From Streptomyces resistomycificus (lineage in GTDB: Bacteria > Actinomycetota > Actinomycetes > Streptomycetales > Streptomycetaceae): 64,000 nt of DNA. A program made the translations under genes and the position numbers. How positions within the stretch are numbered: the stretch's first letter is position 1; every line of letters begins with the position of its first letter. Below, in pieces: positions 15,838 to 24,531 of the stretch. The DNA is taken from positions 713,967 through 777,966 of the forward strand of contig NZ_KQ948990.1 of the NCBI RefSeq assembly GCF_001514265.1, written 5' to 3'. The notes beneath the pieces were generated by a model. It was given only the letters and a program-made list of their open reading frames with translations, was not told the DNA's origin and did not search any database.

Positions 15838-18477
15838 TCAGCTCTCCGCGGACTCCGTGGCCGCCGCGGCCTTACGGGTACGGCGACGCGGCGTGGCCTC
15901 CGCCGCCTGCGCCGGGATGTCGGCGGAGGTGGCGGTCGCCGCGGTCTTGCGCGTACGACGGGGCTTGGCCTCCGCCGCAGCCTCGGCCGCGTCGGCCTCG
16001 ACTGCCTTGGTGGCGGCTGCCTTGCGGGTGCGGCGCGGCTTGGCCACCGTGCCCTCGGCCGTGTCGGCGGCGACCTCGGCGGGAGCCGCGGCCGTGGCCT
16101 TGCGGGTGCGGCGCGGCTTGGTCGCCGTGCCTTCCGCGGTGTCGACGGCGGCTTCTGCGGTGGCCGCGGCCGCGGTCTTGCGGGTGCGGCGCGGCTTGGC
16201 CTCCACGGCCTCGGCCGTGTCGACCGCCGCCTCAGCGGTGGTCGCGGTGGCCGCGGCCTTGCGGGTGCGGCGCGGCTTGGCCGGCCCCGCCTCCGAGGCC
16301 GACTGGGCCGGGATCTCGGCCTCGACAGCCTTGGCGGCCGCTGCCTTGCGGGTGCGGCGCGGCTTGGTCGCCGTGCCTTCCGCGGTGTCGACGGCGGCTT
16401 CGGCAGCGGTGTCGGCGGTGGCCGGAGCCGCGGCCGCGGTCTTGCGGGTGCGGCGCGGCTTGACCTCCGCGGCTTCGGTCTCCGTGGCCCCGGTCGCCTC
16501 GACGGCGTCCACAACGGCCTCGGCGGTCTTGCGGGTGCGGCGGCGCGGCTTGGTCTCGACCGCCTCGGCGGTGTCGACGGCGGCTTCAGCCGCGGCCGGG
16601 GCGGCGGCCGCCGCCTTGCGCGTACGGCGACGCGGCGTGGTGGCGGGGACCTCGGCCTCCGGCAGCGCCGGCGCCTCGGACACCGTCTCCGGCGTCGTGG
16701 CCTGGGCGGTGTCGACCACCGGCTCCGCGGGCCTGCGGGTGCGGCGGCGGCGCGGCTTCGCAGCGGCCTCGTCGGCGTCCGCCGGGGCCGCAGTGCCCTC
16801 GGCCGTCGCGACGGCGGTCTGGGCGGCCTCGGTGACCGGCGCGATCTCGGACGCCGTCGGCTCGACGGTCACGGCTGCCGCCGTGGTCTCCGACGCCGCA
16901 CCGCGGGTACGGCGGCGGCGACGCGGGGTGCGGGTCGCGGTGGCGTCCTCCGCCGCGGGGGACTCCTGCGGGGCGACGCTCTCGACTGGAGCGGTCCCGG
17001 CGGGAGCCGTCGTGTCCAGCGGGGCACCGTTGCGCGTGCGGCGACGGCGACGGGGCGTACGGGCCGCACGCTCGTCCTCGGCCGGCTGGGACTCGGCGCG
17101 ACCGCCTCGGCCGCCGCGGTCTCCGCGACCACCGCGGTCTCCGCGACCACCTCGGTCACCGCGACCGCCCCGGTCTCCGCGACCGCGGCCACCCGGCTCG
17201 CCCAGGTCCTCGAGCTCCTCCGCGTCGAGCCCGGCGCGCGTGCGCTCCGAGCGCGGCAGGACGCCCTTGGTGCCCGCGGGGATGTTCAGCTCCTCGTAGA
17301 AGTGCGGGGAGGTGGAGTACGTCTCCGGCGGGTCGTTGAACTTGAGGTCCAGCGCCTTGTTGATGAGCTGCCAGCGCGGGATGTCGTCCCAGTCGACGAG
17401 GGTGATCGCGATGCCCTTGGCACCCGCGCGGCCGGTACGGCCGATGCGGTGCAGGTACGTCTTCTCCTCTTCGGGAGACTGGTAGTTGATGACGTGGGTC
17501 ACGCCTTCGACGTCGATACCGCGGGCGGCGACGTCGGTGCAGACGAGGACGTCGACCTTGCCGTTGCGGAACGCGCGCAGGGCCTGCTCGCGGGCACCCT
17601 GGCCGAGGTCGCCGTGGACCGCGCCGGAGGCGAAGCCGCGCTGCTTGAGCTGGTCGGCGAGGTCGGCCGCCGTGCGCTTCGTACGGCAGAAGACCATCAC
17701 GAGACCGCGGCCCTCGGCCTGCAGTATGCGCGCGACCATCTCGGGCTTGTCCATGTTGTGCGCGCGGTAGACGAACTGCGCGGTGTTCGCGACCGTCGCG
17801 CCCGCGTCGTCCGGCGACGTGGCGCTGATGTGCGTGGGCTGCGACATGTAGCGGCGCGCGAGGCCGATGACGGCGCCCGGCATGGTCGCCGAGAACAGCA
17901 TGGTCTGGCGGCGGGCCGGCAGCATGTTGATGATCTTCTCGACGTCGGGCAGGAAGCCCAGGTCGAGCATCTCGTCGGCCTCGTCGAGGACGAGCGCCTT
18001 GATGTGCTTGAGGTCGAGCTTCTTCTGTCCCGCGAGGTCCAGCAGGCGGCCCGGGGTGCCGACGATCACGTCGACGCCCTTCTTGAGGGCCTCGACCTGC
18101 GGCTCGTAGGCCCGGCCGCCGTAGATGGCGAGGACGCGTACGTTACGGACCTTGCCCGCGGTCAGCAGGTCGTTGGTGACCTGTGTGCACAGCTCGCGCG
18201 TGGGGACGACGACGAGCGCCTGCGGGGCGTCGGTGAGGGCCTCGGGCTTGGCGCGGCCGGCCTCGACGTCGGCGGGGACGGTGACGCGCTCGAGGAGCGG
18301 GAGACCGAAGCCCAGGGTCTTGCCGGTGCCGGTCTTGGCCTGGCCGATGACGTCCTTGCCGGTCAGGGCGACGGGGAGCGTCATCTCCTGGATGGGGAAG
18401 GCGGTGACGATGCCGACGGCCTCAAGCGCTTCGGCCGTCTCGGGGAGGATTCCGAGCTCTCGGAAAGTCGTAGTCAG
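15838..18477 (-). CDS. DEAD-box ATP-dependent RNA helicase with repetitive basic C-terminal tail
   Basis: An RNA helicase that unwinds structured RNA. Motifs in order: Q-motif (FRELGI then FPIQE), motif I AKTGTGKT, DEAD as VLDEADEM, SAT in LFSATMPG, and HRIGRTGRAG. The C-terminal ~430 residues are low-complexity, with RGG-like GDRGGRGDRGG repeats and then more than 15 copies of KPRRTRK-type basic blocks separated by Ala/Glu/Thr stretches, which should bind RNA. The start matters: the first ATG (18384) would remove the Q-motif, and no ATG or GTG exists in frame before the upstream stop. The CTG at 18475-18477, with AGAGG just before it, gives the family N-terminus LTTTFRELG. A leader of about 270 nt precedes it. 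Confidence 0.9.
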   Translation of the reverse strand: MTTTFRELGILPETAEALEAVGIVTAFPIQEMTLPVALTGKDVIGQAKTGTGKTLGFGLPLLERVTVPADVEAGRAKPEALTDAPQALVVVPTRELCTQVTNDLLTAGKVRNVRVLAIYGGRAYEPQVEALKKGVDVIVGTPGRLLDLAGQKKLDLKHIKALVLDEADEMLDLGFLPDVEKIINMLPARRQTMLFSATMPGAVIGLARRYMSQPTHISATSPDDAGATVANTAQFVYRAHNMDKPEMVARILQAEGRGLVMVFCRTKRTAADLADQLKQRGFASGAVHGDLGQGAREQALRAFRNGKVDVLVCTDVAARGIDVEGVTHVINYQSPEEEKTYLHRIGRTGRAGAKGIAITLVDWDDIPRWQLINKALDLKFNDPPETYSTSPHFYEELNIPAGTKGVLPRSERTRAGLDAEELEDLGEPGGRGRGDRGGRGDRGGRGDRGGRGDRGGRGGRAESQPAEDERAARTPRRRRRTRNGAPLDTTAPAGTAPVESVAPQESPAAEDATATRTPRRRRRTRGAASETTAAAVTVEPTASEIAPVTEAAQTAVATAEGTAAPADADEAAAKPRRRRTRRPAEPVVDTAQATTPETVSEAPALPEAEVPATTPRRRTRKAAAAAPAAAEAAVDTAEAVETKPRRRTRKTAEAVVDAVEATGATETEAAEVKPRRTRKTAAAAPATADTAAEAAVDTAEGTATKPRRTRKAAAAKAVEAEIPAQSASEAGPAKPRRTRKAAATATTAEAAVDTAEAVEAKPRRTRKTAAAATAEAAVDTAEGTATKPRRTRKATAAAPAEVAADTAEGTVAKPRRTRKAAATKAVEADAAEAAAEAKPRRTRKTAATATSADIPAQAAEATPRRRTRKAAAATESAES
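15840..17200. repeat. Degenerate coding repeats for KPRRTRK-type basic blocks
   Basis: The 3' half of the helicase gene consists of imperfect copies of a unit whose plus strand reads GCGGGTGCGGCGCGGCTTGG, spaced by variable Ala-rich segments. Recombination between copies would change the tail length in frame. Confidence 0.85.
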
Positions 18478-18857
18478 GGTGCTGCCTCTTCTGTGTGCGC
18501 GGCACGAGGGCGAGCGCGGGGGTCGTCTAGGACCGTGCTGGGGACGTCGACTACTGCCTTACGGGCGAGCCGTATGACACGGGACCACTGCCGACGCTCT
18601 AGCGCTCGAACCGCTGAGGGTCCCCCTCCGAATCGCGTACGCACGGTGTCGTACGTACCAGGAGGGCTGTCGGGTCGGAGCCGATCGGGCCACCGACCGG
18701 GCATCCTCATTCGTGCGGCCCGTCGAATAGTCGGCGGGCGCATTACCACTGTACCCCGGAAACGCGCACACGCGATGGCCGATTTGGTCACGTAGTCGTC
18801 GTCACACTGATTGACCAGGGACTTCCGACGCGCGGCGAGCCAGCTATTGTGCGCTTC
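18478..18857. promoter_or_regulatory. Divergent control region: long helicase leader and ferritin-like gene promoter
   Basis: No credible gene is present in this 380-bp gap. Leftward, TACAGT (minus strand, 18748-18753) is a candidate -10, implying a leader of about 265 nt for the DEAD-box gene. A 78-codon frame (18474-18710, minus) ends in a CTGA overlap with the CTG start, but its codon use is unlike host genes. Rightward, TATTGT at 18845-18850 lies 7 bases before the ATG at 18858. Confidence 0.45.
18845..18850 (+). promoter_or_regulatory. -10 box for leaderless transcription of the ferritin-like gene
   Basis: TATTGT ends 7 bases before the ATG at 18858, and no ribosome site is present. This favours the ATG over the GTG at 18849. 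Confidence 0.55.
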
Positions 18858-19604
18858 ATGACGACCTCTGACAAGCCTGACAACGCCTCCGCCGAAACGG
18901 TCGAACACACCGGAGTCGCCGCCCAGGACTGGACGCGGGCCTCCGCCGAACCTCAGTACCGTGCCGCGGTCGTCGACCTGCTCGGCGCGCTCGCGTACGG
19001 CGAGCTGGCGGCGTTCGAGCGGCTCGCGGAGGACGCGAAGCTGGCGCCGACGCTGGCGGACAAGGCGGAGCTGGCGAAGATGGCGTCGGCCGAGTTCCAC
19101 CACTACGAGAAGCTGCGCGACCGGCTGACGGAGATCGGCGCGGAGCCGACCTCCGCGATGGAGCCGTTCGTCGCCGCACTGGACGGCTTCCACAAGCAGA
19201 CCGCGCCCTCGGACTGGCTGGAGGGGCTCGTCAAGGCGTACGTCGGCGACTCGATCGCCAGTGACTTCTACCGGGAGGTCGCCGCCCGGCTCGACTCGGA
19301 TAGCCGCGAGCTCGTCCTGGCCGTCCTCGACGACACCGGGCACGCCGGTTTCGCCGTGGAGAAGGTGCGCGCGGCCATCGACGCGGACCCGCGCGTGGGC
19401 GGGCGGCTCGCGCTGTGGGCGCGGCGCCTGATGGGCGAGGCCCTGTCGCAGTCCCAGCGGGTGGTCGCCGACCGTGACGCGCTGTCGACGATGCTCGTGG
19501 GCGGCGTCGCGGACGGCTTCGACCTCGCCGAGGTCGGCCGGATGTTCTCCCGCATCACCGAGGCCCACACCAAGCGGATGGCTGCACTGGGTCTGGCTGC
19601 TTAG
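18858..19604 (+). CDS. Ferritin-like-fold (MiaE-type) protein
   Basis: A 248-aa helical protein resembling the ferritin-like/MiaE hydroxylase group common in actinobacteria. Candidate di-iron ligands are AYGELAAFERLAEDA (about 45-59), SAEFHHYEKLRDR (about 78-90) and DDTGHAGFAVEKV near 165. The rest is helix-forming, with no membrane segments. The start at 18858 is supported by the leaderless promoter. It is divergent from the DEAD-box helicase gene. Iron binding is inferred from the motifs; the reaction is unknown. Confidence 0.78.
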   Translation: MTTSDKPDNASAETVEHTGVAAQDWTRASAEPQYRAAVVDLLGALAYGELAAFERLAEDAKLAPTLADKAELAKMASAEFHHYEKLRDRLTEIGAEPTSAMEPFVAALDGFHKQTAPSDWLEGLVKAYVGDSIASDFYREVAARLDSDSRELVLAVLDDTGHAGFAVEKVRAAIDADPRVGGRLALWARRLMGEALSQSQRVVADRDALSTMLVGGVADGFDLAEVGRMFSRITEAHTKRMAALGLAA

Positions 19605-19783
19605 CCGCGGCGCGGGCTGGTCGTCGACTGGGGCGCGGCGCCCGGGAGTTCGGCTGTAGCGGGGGGCTGGCAGTCGGCTGCGGTGCGGGCGTCGGCTGGT
19701 CGGCCGCGGCGCCGGGCTGGTCGCCCAGTCGCGCCTGAAGGTTGGCGAGACGCCGGGTCGGGCTGCTCAGTCGTCCTGGTCGG
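19605..19783. other. GC-rich low-complexity spacer
   Basis: Imperfect copies of a GGCTGGTCG-like motif recur every 40-60 bases. No start with a ribosome site is present, and nothing else is recognised. Confidence 0.5.
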
Positions 19784-20056
19784 TCACGCCGGAGCCGAGC
19801 GCCGGCGGAGCCTTCCCGCCGGGCGCAGCAGCAGCGACAGCGACGCCACGGAGACGACGGCCGCGCCGCCGAAGATCAGCAGGACACCGCCGGCGTCCAG
19901 GGCGCTGTGGGTGAGGAAGGCCCCGAACATGGCTCCGGCCACACCCGTCGCCAGCACCAGGGAGCGGGTGGGCAGGCGATGGCCCAGCCGGTTCCCGGCC
20001 ACCACGGCAAGGACGAGACCGAGCACCGCCGAGCCGAGCGCTTCCAACAACATCAT
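19784..20056 (-). CDS. Small membrane protein, three predicted helices
   Basis: A 90-aa hydrophobic protein. Three membrane helices fit SAVLGLVLAVVAGNRLG, LVLATGVAGAMFGAFLTH and GVLLIFGGAAVVSVASLSLL, with a basic tail (RPAGRLRRRSAPA) on the cytosolic side. The ATG at 20056 has GGGAGGGA 4-5 bases upstream; the adjacent ATG at 20053 is an alternative. The glycine-rich helices resemble small transglycosylase-associated/YeaQ-type proteins, but I cannot confirm the family. It stands alone and converges with the ferritin-like gene. Confidence 0.72.
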   Translation of the reverse strand: MMLLEALGSAVLGLVLAVVAGNRLGHRLPTRSLVLATGVAGAMFGAFLTHSALDAGGVLLIFGGAAVVSVASLSLLLRPAGRLRRRSAPA

Positions 20057-20182
20057 GGGGTCCCTCCCACACGGCCACACTGCGCGTCACGGTCTAGCCC
20101 GTCATACCCGTGACCTGCGGAATGCAATCCTCCCCTGTGCGCGAGTTGTGCTCCATATGTGGAGGAAAAAATCCTGGGGAAC

Positions 20183-20225
20183 ACGAGAGGGGCCCGGCGA
20201 CACTCGGTCGCCGGGCCCCTCTCGT
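20183..20225. terminator. Strong terminator hairpin downstream of the DUF3107 gene
   Basis: A perfect 19-bp stem (20183-20201 against 20207-20225) closes a 5-nt loop. It starts 10 bases after the DUF3107 stop on the minus strand and is fully symmetric, so it can work on both strands. Confidence 0.85.
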
Positions 20226-20234
20226 CGCGTGTGA

Positions 20235-20462
20235 CTACAGCGCGCCGAAGCCCACCTTGCGCGGGGCCGGCTCACCGAGCTCGACGTAGGCGAGGCGGTC
20301 GGCAGGGACGAGGACCTTGCGGCCGTGCTCGTCCACGAGGCTCAGCAGCTGCGACTTGCCGGCCAGCGCCTCGGACACCGCCCGCTCGACCTCCTCGGCA
20401 CTCTGACCGCTCTCCAGAACGATCTCGCGGGGCGCGTGCTGCACGCCGATCTTGACCTCCAC
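20235..20462 (-). CDS. DUF3107 family protein
   Basis: A 75-aa protein matching the actinobacteria-specific DUF3107 family: VEVKIGVQHAPREIVLESGQ at the start, AEEVERAVSEALAG in the middle and VPADRLAYVELGE near the end. The start is the GTG at 20462, with GGAGGGA 8-9 bases upstream; longer frames lack this. It is cytosolic, with an alternating strand-helix pattern. It is often found near a TetR regulator and DNA-repair genes in actinobacteria, as here, but has no assigned function. Confidence 0.88.
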   Translation of the reverse strand: MEVKIGVQHAPREIVLESGQSAEEVERAVSEALAGKSQLLSLVDEHGRKVLVPADRLAYVELGEPAPRKVGFGAL

Positions 20463-20609
20463 GGCTATGTCCCTCCGACGGTCAGTGAAGTGCGCGACCT
20501 TCCGCGCCGTACTCCGCACACATTAGCCCGGTGAGGGGACGTACACGCTCCGCGGGTGAACGCCAGGAGCGAACAGCGGGCGGGAACAAACCCTCGCGGT
20601 GGGCGACGG

Positions 20610-21263
20610 TCAGTGGTGGTCGGCGCCGTGGTCGGTGCCGTGCAGCGGGAAACCGGCGATGCCCCGCCAGGCCAGCGAGGCCAGCAACTGGACCGCCTGG
20701 TCGCGCGGGACGCTGCGGTCGCTGTGCAGCCAGGAGCGCGCCACCACCTGGGCGAGACCGCCCAGGCCGGAGGCCAGCAGCATCGACTCCGCGCGAGAGA
20801 GACCGGTGTCCTCCGCGATCACCTCGCAGATCGCCTCGGAGCACTCGTTGGTGACCTTGTCGACGCGCTCGCGCACCGCGGGCTCGTTCGTCAGGTCCGA
20901 CTCGAAGACCAGACGGAACGCGCCGCCGTCGTCCTCCACGTACGCGAAATAGGCGTCCATGGTCGCCCGTACGCGCTGCTTGTTGTCGGTCGTTGACGCG
21001 AGCGCGGTGCGTACGGACTGGATCAGGGCTTCGCAGTGCTGGTCCAGCAGCGCGAGATAGAGGTCGAGCTTGCCCGGAAAGTGCTGGTAGAGCACCGGCT
21101 TGCTGACGCCGGCGCGCTCGGCGATGTCGTCCATCGCCGCCGCGTGGTAGCCCTGTGCCACGAAGACTTCCTGTGCGGCACCCAGCAGCTGGTTCCGTCG
21201 GGCACGGCGCGGCAGGCGCGTGCCTCGCGGGCGTGCCGCCTCTGTCTGCTCGATGGCTGTCAC
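20610..21263 (-). CDS. TetR-family transcriptional regulator
   Basis: A 217-aa repressor-type regulator. The N-terminal helix-turn-helix is clear (RNQLLGAAQEVFVAQGYHAA, then MDDIAERAGVSKPVLYQHFPGK). The C-terminal ligand domain (about 70-217) is helical and typical of the TetR_C group. I chose the GTG at 21263 because GGAGG stands 4-5 bases before it; the ATG at 21287 has no ribosome site. Upstream, TACGAT (minus, 21308-21313) is a plausible -10. No divergent target gene is adjacent; it may control itself or the neighbouring DUF3107 gene. Confidence 0.9.
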   Translation of the reverse strand: MTAIEQTEAARPRGTRLPRRARRNQLLGAAQEVFVAQGYHAAAMDDIAERAGVSKPVLYQHFPGKLDLYLALLDQHCEALIQSVRTALASTTDNKQRVRATMDAYFAYVEDDGGAFRLVFESDLTNEPAVRERVDKVTNECSEAICEVIAEDTGLSRAESMLLASGLGGLAQVVARSWLHSDRSVPRDQAVQLLASLAWRGIAGFPLHGTDHGADHH

Positions 21264-21456
21264 GCCGCCTCCCAAAGTCGTCCTCATGCGGTGAGCGCCG
21301 CGCCGCCATCGTACTTTTCGGTAACCGTGGTGTGCGCGGTGAGAGCGCAGAATTTCACGGACCGGACGCCGACGAAACGGGCGCAGACTCTCCCAAGCCG
21401 GGACGGAGCGGGCGGCGGGGAGGTCGCCGGGCCGTCGGCCCTGCTCAGTACGTACG

Positions 21457-21681
21457 TCACCGATAGTCGTCCTCGTCGAGGGAGACGACGCGGGCCTGCT
21501 CGATCAGATCCGCCTCGTTGGCGCGCTCCGGGTTCACGCCGGTCAACGGGTCGTCCCGGTCCGGCTTGACCTCCGTGAGCTGCTCGGCGGCATCGCCTTC
21601 CGGCGCTTCGACGTCGATCTCGGTGGCGGCCTCGGTGTCCTCTTCCGCGAACGTCGCGGGGTCGGTGGGGTCGACGGCCAT
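21457..21681 (-). CDS. Small acidic conserved protein
   Basis: A 74-aa, strongly acidic, Glu/Asp-rich protein (TFAEEDTEAATEIDVEAPEGD) ending VVSLDEDDYR. The ATG at 21681 has GGAAGGGAG upstream, and host-like codon use supports a real gene. It is predicted disordered, with no signal peptide or helix. It lies upstream of the TetR gene on the same strand, about 190 bases away. Function unknown. Confidence 0.7.
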   Translation of the reverse strand: MAVDPTDPATFAEEDTEAATEIDVEAPEGDAAEQLTEVKPDRDDPLTGVNPERANEADLIEQARVVSLDEDDYR

Positions 21682-21832
21682 GATGGGCTCCCTTCCTAGA
21701 ACATCCCTGCGGGGAGCAGGGGCCACATACGGGTGCCCTGCGTACGAGCCTAGGAGACACCCGATCTGGACGCCATGCCATCCGCACGCCTTCTGTGACG
21801 GCGAACACATGAACCACTGCGTGATCGTCTCG

Positions 21833-21838
21833 TAACAT
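21833..21838 (+). promoter_or_regulatory. -10 box for leaderless transcription of the hydrolase gene at 21845
   Basis: TAACAT stands 6 bases before the ATG, with no Shine-Dalgarno sequence in between. Confidence 0.55.
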
Positions 21839-21844
21839 TGCCGC

Positions 21845-22855
21845 ATGTCTTCGACCGAGCTGCCGTTCGTGCCGCCCGCCACCGTGCTTCCCAGGGTGGC
21901 GCCCGTCAGGGTCGCGGAGGGTGAGCGGCTCAGGTCGGTCGGGCTGCCCGGGATCACGCTGACGGTGCGGTCGAGGCCGCCCGCGCGCGAAGGGCTGCCG
22001 CCCGCGCTGTGCGTGCACGGCCTCGGCGGTTCCTCGCAGAACTGGTCGGCGCTGATGCTGCAGCTGGAGGGCGCCGTCGACAGCGAGGCCCTCGACCTGC
22101 CGGGCTTCGGCGACTCCCCGCCGCCGGACGACGGCGACTACTCGATCACCGGGCACGCGCGCGCGGTGATCCGCTATCTCGACGCCTCCGGACGCGGCCC
22201 GGTGCACCTCTTCGGGAACTCGCTCGGCGGCACGGTCTCCACGCGCGTAGCCGCGGTACGGCCCGATCTGGTCCGCACCCTCACCCTCGTCTCGCCCGCG
22301 CTGCCCGAGCTCCGCGTCCAGCGCACCGCCGTGCCGACTGGGCTGCTGGCGGTGCCCGGTGTGGCCGGGCTCTTCACCCGGTTCACCAAGGAGTGGACGG
22401 CCGAGCAGCGGGTCCGGGGGGTCACGGCCCTGTGTTACGGCGACCCCGGGCGGGTGACGCCGGAAGGCTTCCGCCATGCCGTGCAGGAGATGGAACGGCG
22501 GCTGCAACTGCCGTACTTCTGGGACGCGATGACGCGGTCCGCGCGCGGGCTGGTGAACTCGTACACCCTGGGCGGCCAGCACGCGCTGTGGCGTCAGGCC
22601 GAGCGCGTCCTCGCGCCGACCCTCCTCGTCTACGGTGGCCGCGACCAGCTCGTCGGCTTCCGTATGGCCCAGAAGGCGGCCCGTGCCTTTCGCGACTCGC
22701 GTCTCCTCACTCTTCCGGAGGCCGGGCACGTGGCGATGATGGAATATCCGGAGACGGTGGCCGGCGCGTTTCGCGAACTGATCGCAGACAGTGATAGAGA
22801 AGGGGTGTCCGGCGGTAGGGCCGGGATGTCGGGCAGTACGAACTCGGGGAGCTGA
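21845..22855 (+). CDS. Alpha/beta-hydrolase fold protein
   Basis: A 336-aa hydrolase. The HG oxyanion motif is VHGLGGSSQNW (about 58-68), the nucleophile elbow is FGNSLGG (Ser at about 127), the acid is in YGGRDQLVG and the catalytic His in PEAGHVAMMEYP. There is no signal peptide. It resembles epoxide hydrolase/C-C-bond hydrolase-type enzymes, but the substrate cannot be read. The extended C-terminus (after about 315) is Gly/Ser-rich. The DUF3152 gene follows after 8 bases, so the two probably form an operon. Confidence 0.87.
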   Translation: MSSTELPFVPPATVLPRVAPVRVAEGERLRSVGLPGITLTVRSRPPAREGLPPALCVHGLGGSSQNWSALMLQLEGAVDSEALDLPGFGDSPPPDDGDYSITGHARAVIRYLDASGRGPVHLFGNSLGGTVSTRVAAVRPDLVRTLTLVSPALPELRVQRTAVPTGLLAVPGVAGLFTRFTKEWTAEQRVRGVTALCYGDPGRVTPEGFRHAVQEMERRLQLPYFWDAMTRSARGLVNSYTLGGQHALWRQAERVLAPTLLVYGGRDQLVGFRMAQKAARAFRDSRLLTLPEAGHVAMMEYPETVAGAFRELIADSDREGVSGGRAGMSGSTNSGS

Positions 22856-22863
22856 GGGGCCAG

Positions 22864-24462
22864 GTGGGACGCCACAGTCGACGTGGACCAGCTCCCAAGA
22901 GTGGCCCCGAGGGGGGCGCCGCCGATCCCGCGGGCCGAGGCCGGACCCAGGTCCCTCCGCCCGCACGGCAGACACCGCCCCCACCGCAGCCGGGGTACGG
23001 CACGCAGGCCCAGGGGGCTCAGCGATACGCCGACGGGACGCCGGCGCAGGGTGTGCCGCGGTACTCGGACGGCACTCCGGCTCAGGGGGTGCCTCGGTTT
23101 CCTGACGGCACACCGGCCCGGGGGGTGCCTCGGTTTCCTGACGGCACTCCCGCTCGTGGGGTGCCGCAGGTTTCGGGCGGGACACCCGCGCGAGGTGTGC
23201 CGCGACTTCCCGACGGCACCCCGGCGAATGGTTTCCCCCGGGTTCGCGGAGACCACCCCGAGCAGCGTGAATCCGGTGGCGGCTGGGGGGAGTTGAACGG
23301 GCGCGGACCGGCCGGGCGCGGCAGGCCGGGCGGCGCGGGCGCTCCGGGCGCTCCGGGTGTCGGTCTGCCGCGGCAGCGACAGGGGCCGCCCACCGGCGCG
23401 ACGGGGCCGAGGCAGGACTACCTCGACGCCTTCGAGCGGGAGGACGACGTCTTCGCGCCCCGCACCTCCGGCGCTTCGGGCGGCCGTCGAACGCTGTCGG
23501 CGCTCGCTTCCGACCCGATCGCCTCCCACCCGATCGCCTCCGACCCGTACTCCGGCGTCACGGCCTGGCCCGCCGAGGCCGGCCAGGACGACGGCGGGCG
23601 CGACGGCTTCGACGACGACGCGCCGCCCACGGGCGAGCCGACGGCTCCCAGGGGCGGCAAGGGGCGGACGTTCACCGGGATCGCGGCGGCCGCCGTCACC
23701 ACCGTGCTGGCCGTGGTCGTGGCCGGTCAGGTCGCGAACGGACGCGAGGACGACGCCCTGCGGTCGCAGTCCGCCACCGACCAGGCCCGGGACGCCCGGG
23801 ACTCCGCCTCGCGCGGGGACGGGCGGCCCACGCCCACCGGTTCGCCCGGCGTGGTGAAGCTGACGTACGCGCAGAAGATGGGCAGGACGTACGCGCTCGG
23901 CGCCACGCTCAAGGGCTCGGGGAAGTTCGACGCGGTCAAGGGGATCGACAAGGCGCCCGGCAAGGGGCGCAAGTACACCTACCGGGTGGACGTGGAGCAG
24001 GGGCTCGACCTCGACGGGGAACTCTTCGCGCGGGCCGTGCACGAGACGCTCAACGACGACCGGAGCTGGGCCCACAACGACGCCCGGACCTTCGAGCGCA
24101 TCTACTCCGGCAAGCCCGACTTCGTGATCACCCTCGCCAGCCCCGGCACCACGGCCACCTGGTGCGCCAAATCCGGTCTGGACACCACCGTGGACAACGT
24201 GTCCTGCGACTCGGCGGCCACCGAACGCGTGATGATCAACGCCTATCGATGGGCGCAGGGGTCCGAGACGTACGGTGACGATCAGATCCATGCGTACCGG
24301 CAGATGTTGATCAACCACGAAGTCGGCCACCGGCTCGGCTACAGCCACGTCACCTGCGACAAGGACGGCGAGCTCGCGCCGGTCATGCAGCAGCAGACCA
24401 AGTTCCTCGATCATGACGGAGTTCACTGCCGAGCCAACGCCTGGGCGTATCCCGGGAGTTGA
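22864..24462 (+). CDS. DUF3152 protein: membrane-anchored metzincin-like protease with repeat-rich N-terminus
   Basis: A 532-aa protein. Residues 1-230 are low-complexity, with six 12-residue repeats of the type DGTPARGVPRFP. One membrane helix (TGIAAAAVTTVLAVVVAGQVA, about 262-282) follows, leaving the C-terminal DUF3152 domain outside the cell. That domain carries HEVGHRLGYSH, a perfect HExxHxxGxxH zinc motif of metzincin-type peptidases, and a late Cys pair for a likely disulfide. The start is a GTG at 22864 (MGRHSRRGPAP). Proteolysis is inferred from the motif; the family is uncharacterised as far as I know. Confidence 0.88.
   Translation: MGRHSRRGPAPKSGPEGGAADPAGRGRTQVPPPARQTPPPPQPGYGTQAQGAQRYADGTPAQGVPRYSDGTPAQGVPRFPDGTPARGVPRFPDGTPARGVPQVSGGTPARGVPRLPDGTPANGFPRVRGDHPEQRESGGGWGELNGRGPAGRGRPGGAGAPGAPGVGLPRQRQGPPTGATGPRQDYLDAFEREDDVFAPRTSGASGGRRTLSALASDPIASHPIASDPYSGVTAWPAEAGQDDGGRDGFDDDAPPTGEPTAPRGGKGRTFTGIAAAAVTTVLAVVVAGQVANGREDDALRSQSATDQARDARDSASRGDGRPTPTGSPGVVKLTYAQKMGRTYALGATLKGSGKFDAVKGIDKAPGKGRKYTYRVDVEQGLDLDGELFARAVHETLNDDRSWAHNDARTFERIYSGKPDFVITLASPGTTATWCAKSGLDTTVDNVSCDSAATERVMINAYRWAQGSETYGDDQIHAYRQMLINHEVGHRLGYSHVTCDKDGELAPVMQQQTKFLDHDGVHCRANAWAYPGS
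23020..23235. repeat. 36-bp coding repeats in the DUF3152 gene
   Basis: Six imperfect in-frame copies of a 36-base unit encode DGTPAQGVPRY-like blocks in the cytosolic N-terminal region. Confidence 0.85.
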
Positions 24463-24486
24463 CGGCCGGGGCGGCCTCGCCCCGTC
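24461..24486 (+). terminator. Hairpin after the DUF3152 gene
   Basis: CGGGGC-GGCCT(C)-GCCCCG, with flanking GAC/GTC, starts at the stop codon and ends just before the next promoter. No T-run. Confidence 0.4.
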
Positions 24487-24495
24487 GGCGCCGCG

Positions 24496-24524
24496 TTGAC
24501 ATGCGCAGAAAAGTCGTCCATATT
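24496..24524 (+). promoter_or_regulatory. HrdB-type promoter of the leader peptide and peptide-transporter operon
   Basis: TTGACA (24496-24501) and CATATT (24519-24524) are separated by 17 bases. The predicted start of transcription is the A of the ATG at 24532, so the mRNA is leaderless. Confidence 0.7.
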
Positions 24525-24531
24525 GCTGCGC

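Noticed and set aside
15838..18384. ATG 18384 as start of the DEAD-box helicase
   Set aside because: It would delete the conserved Q-motif phenylalanine and the LGI segment that are encoded just upstream in the same frame.
18474..18710. A 78-codon minus-strand frame ending in CTGA at the helicase start
   Set aside because: Third-position GC is far below host genes and there is no family match. Kept only as a possible leader element.
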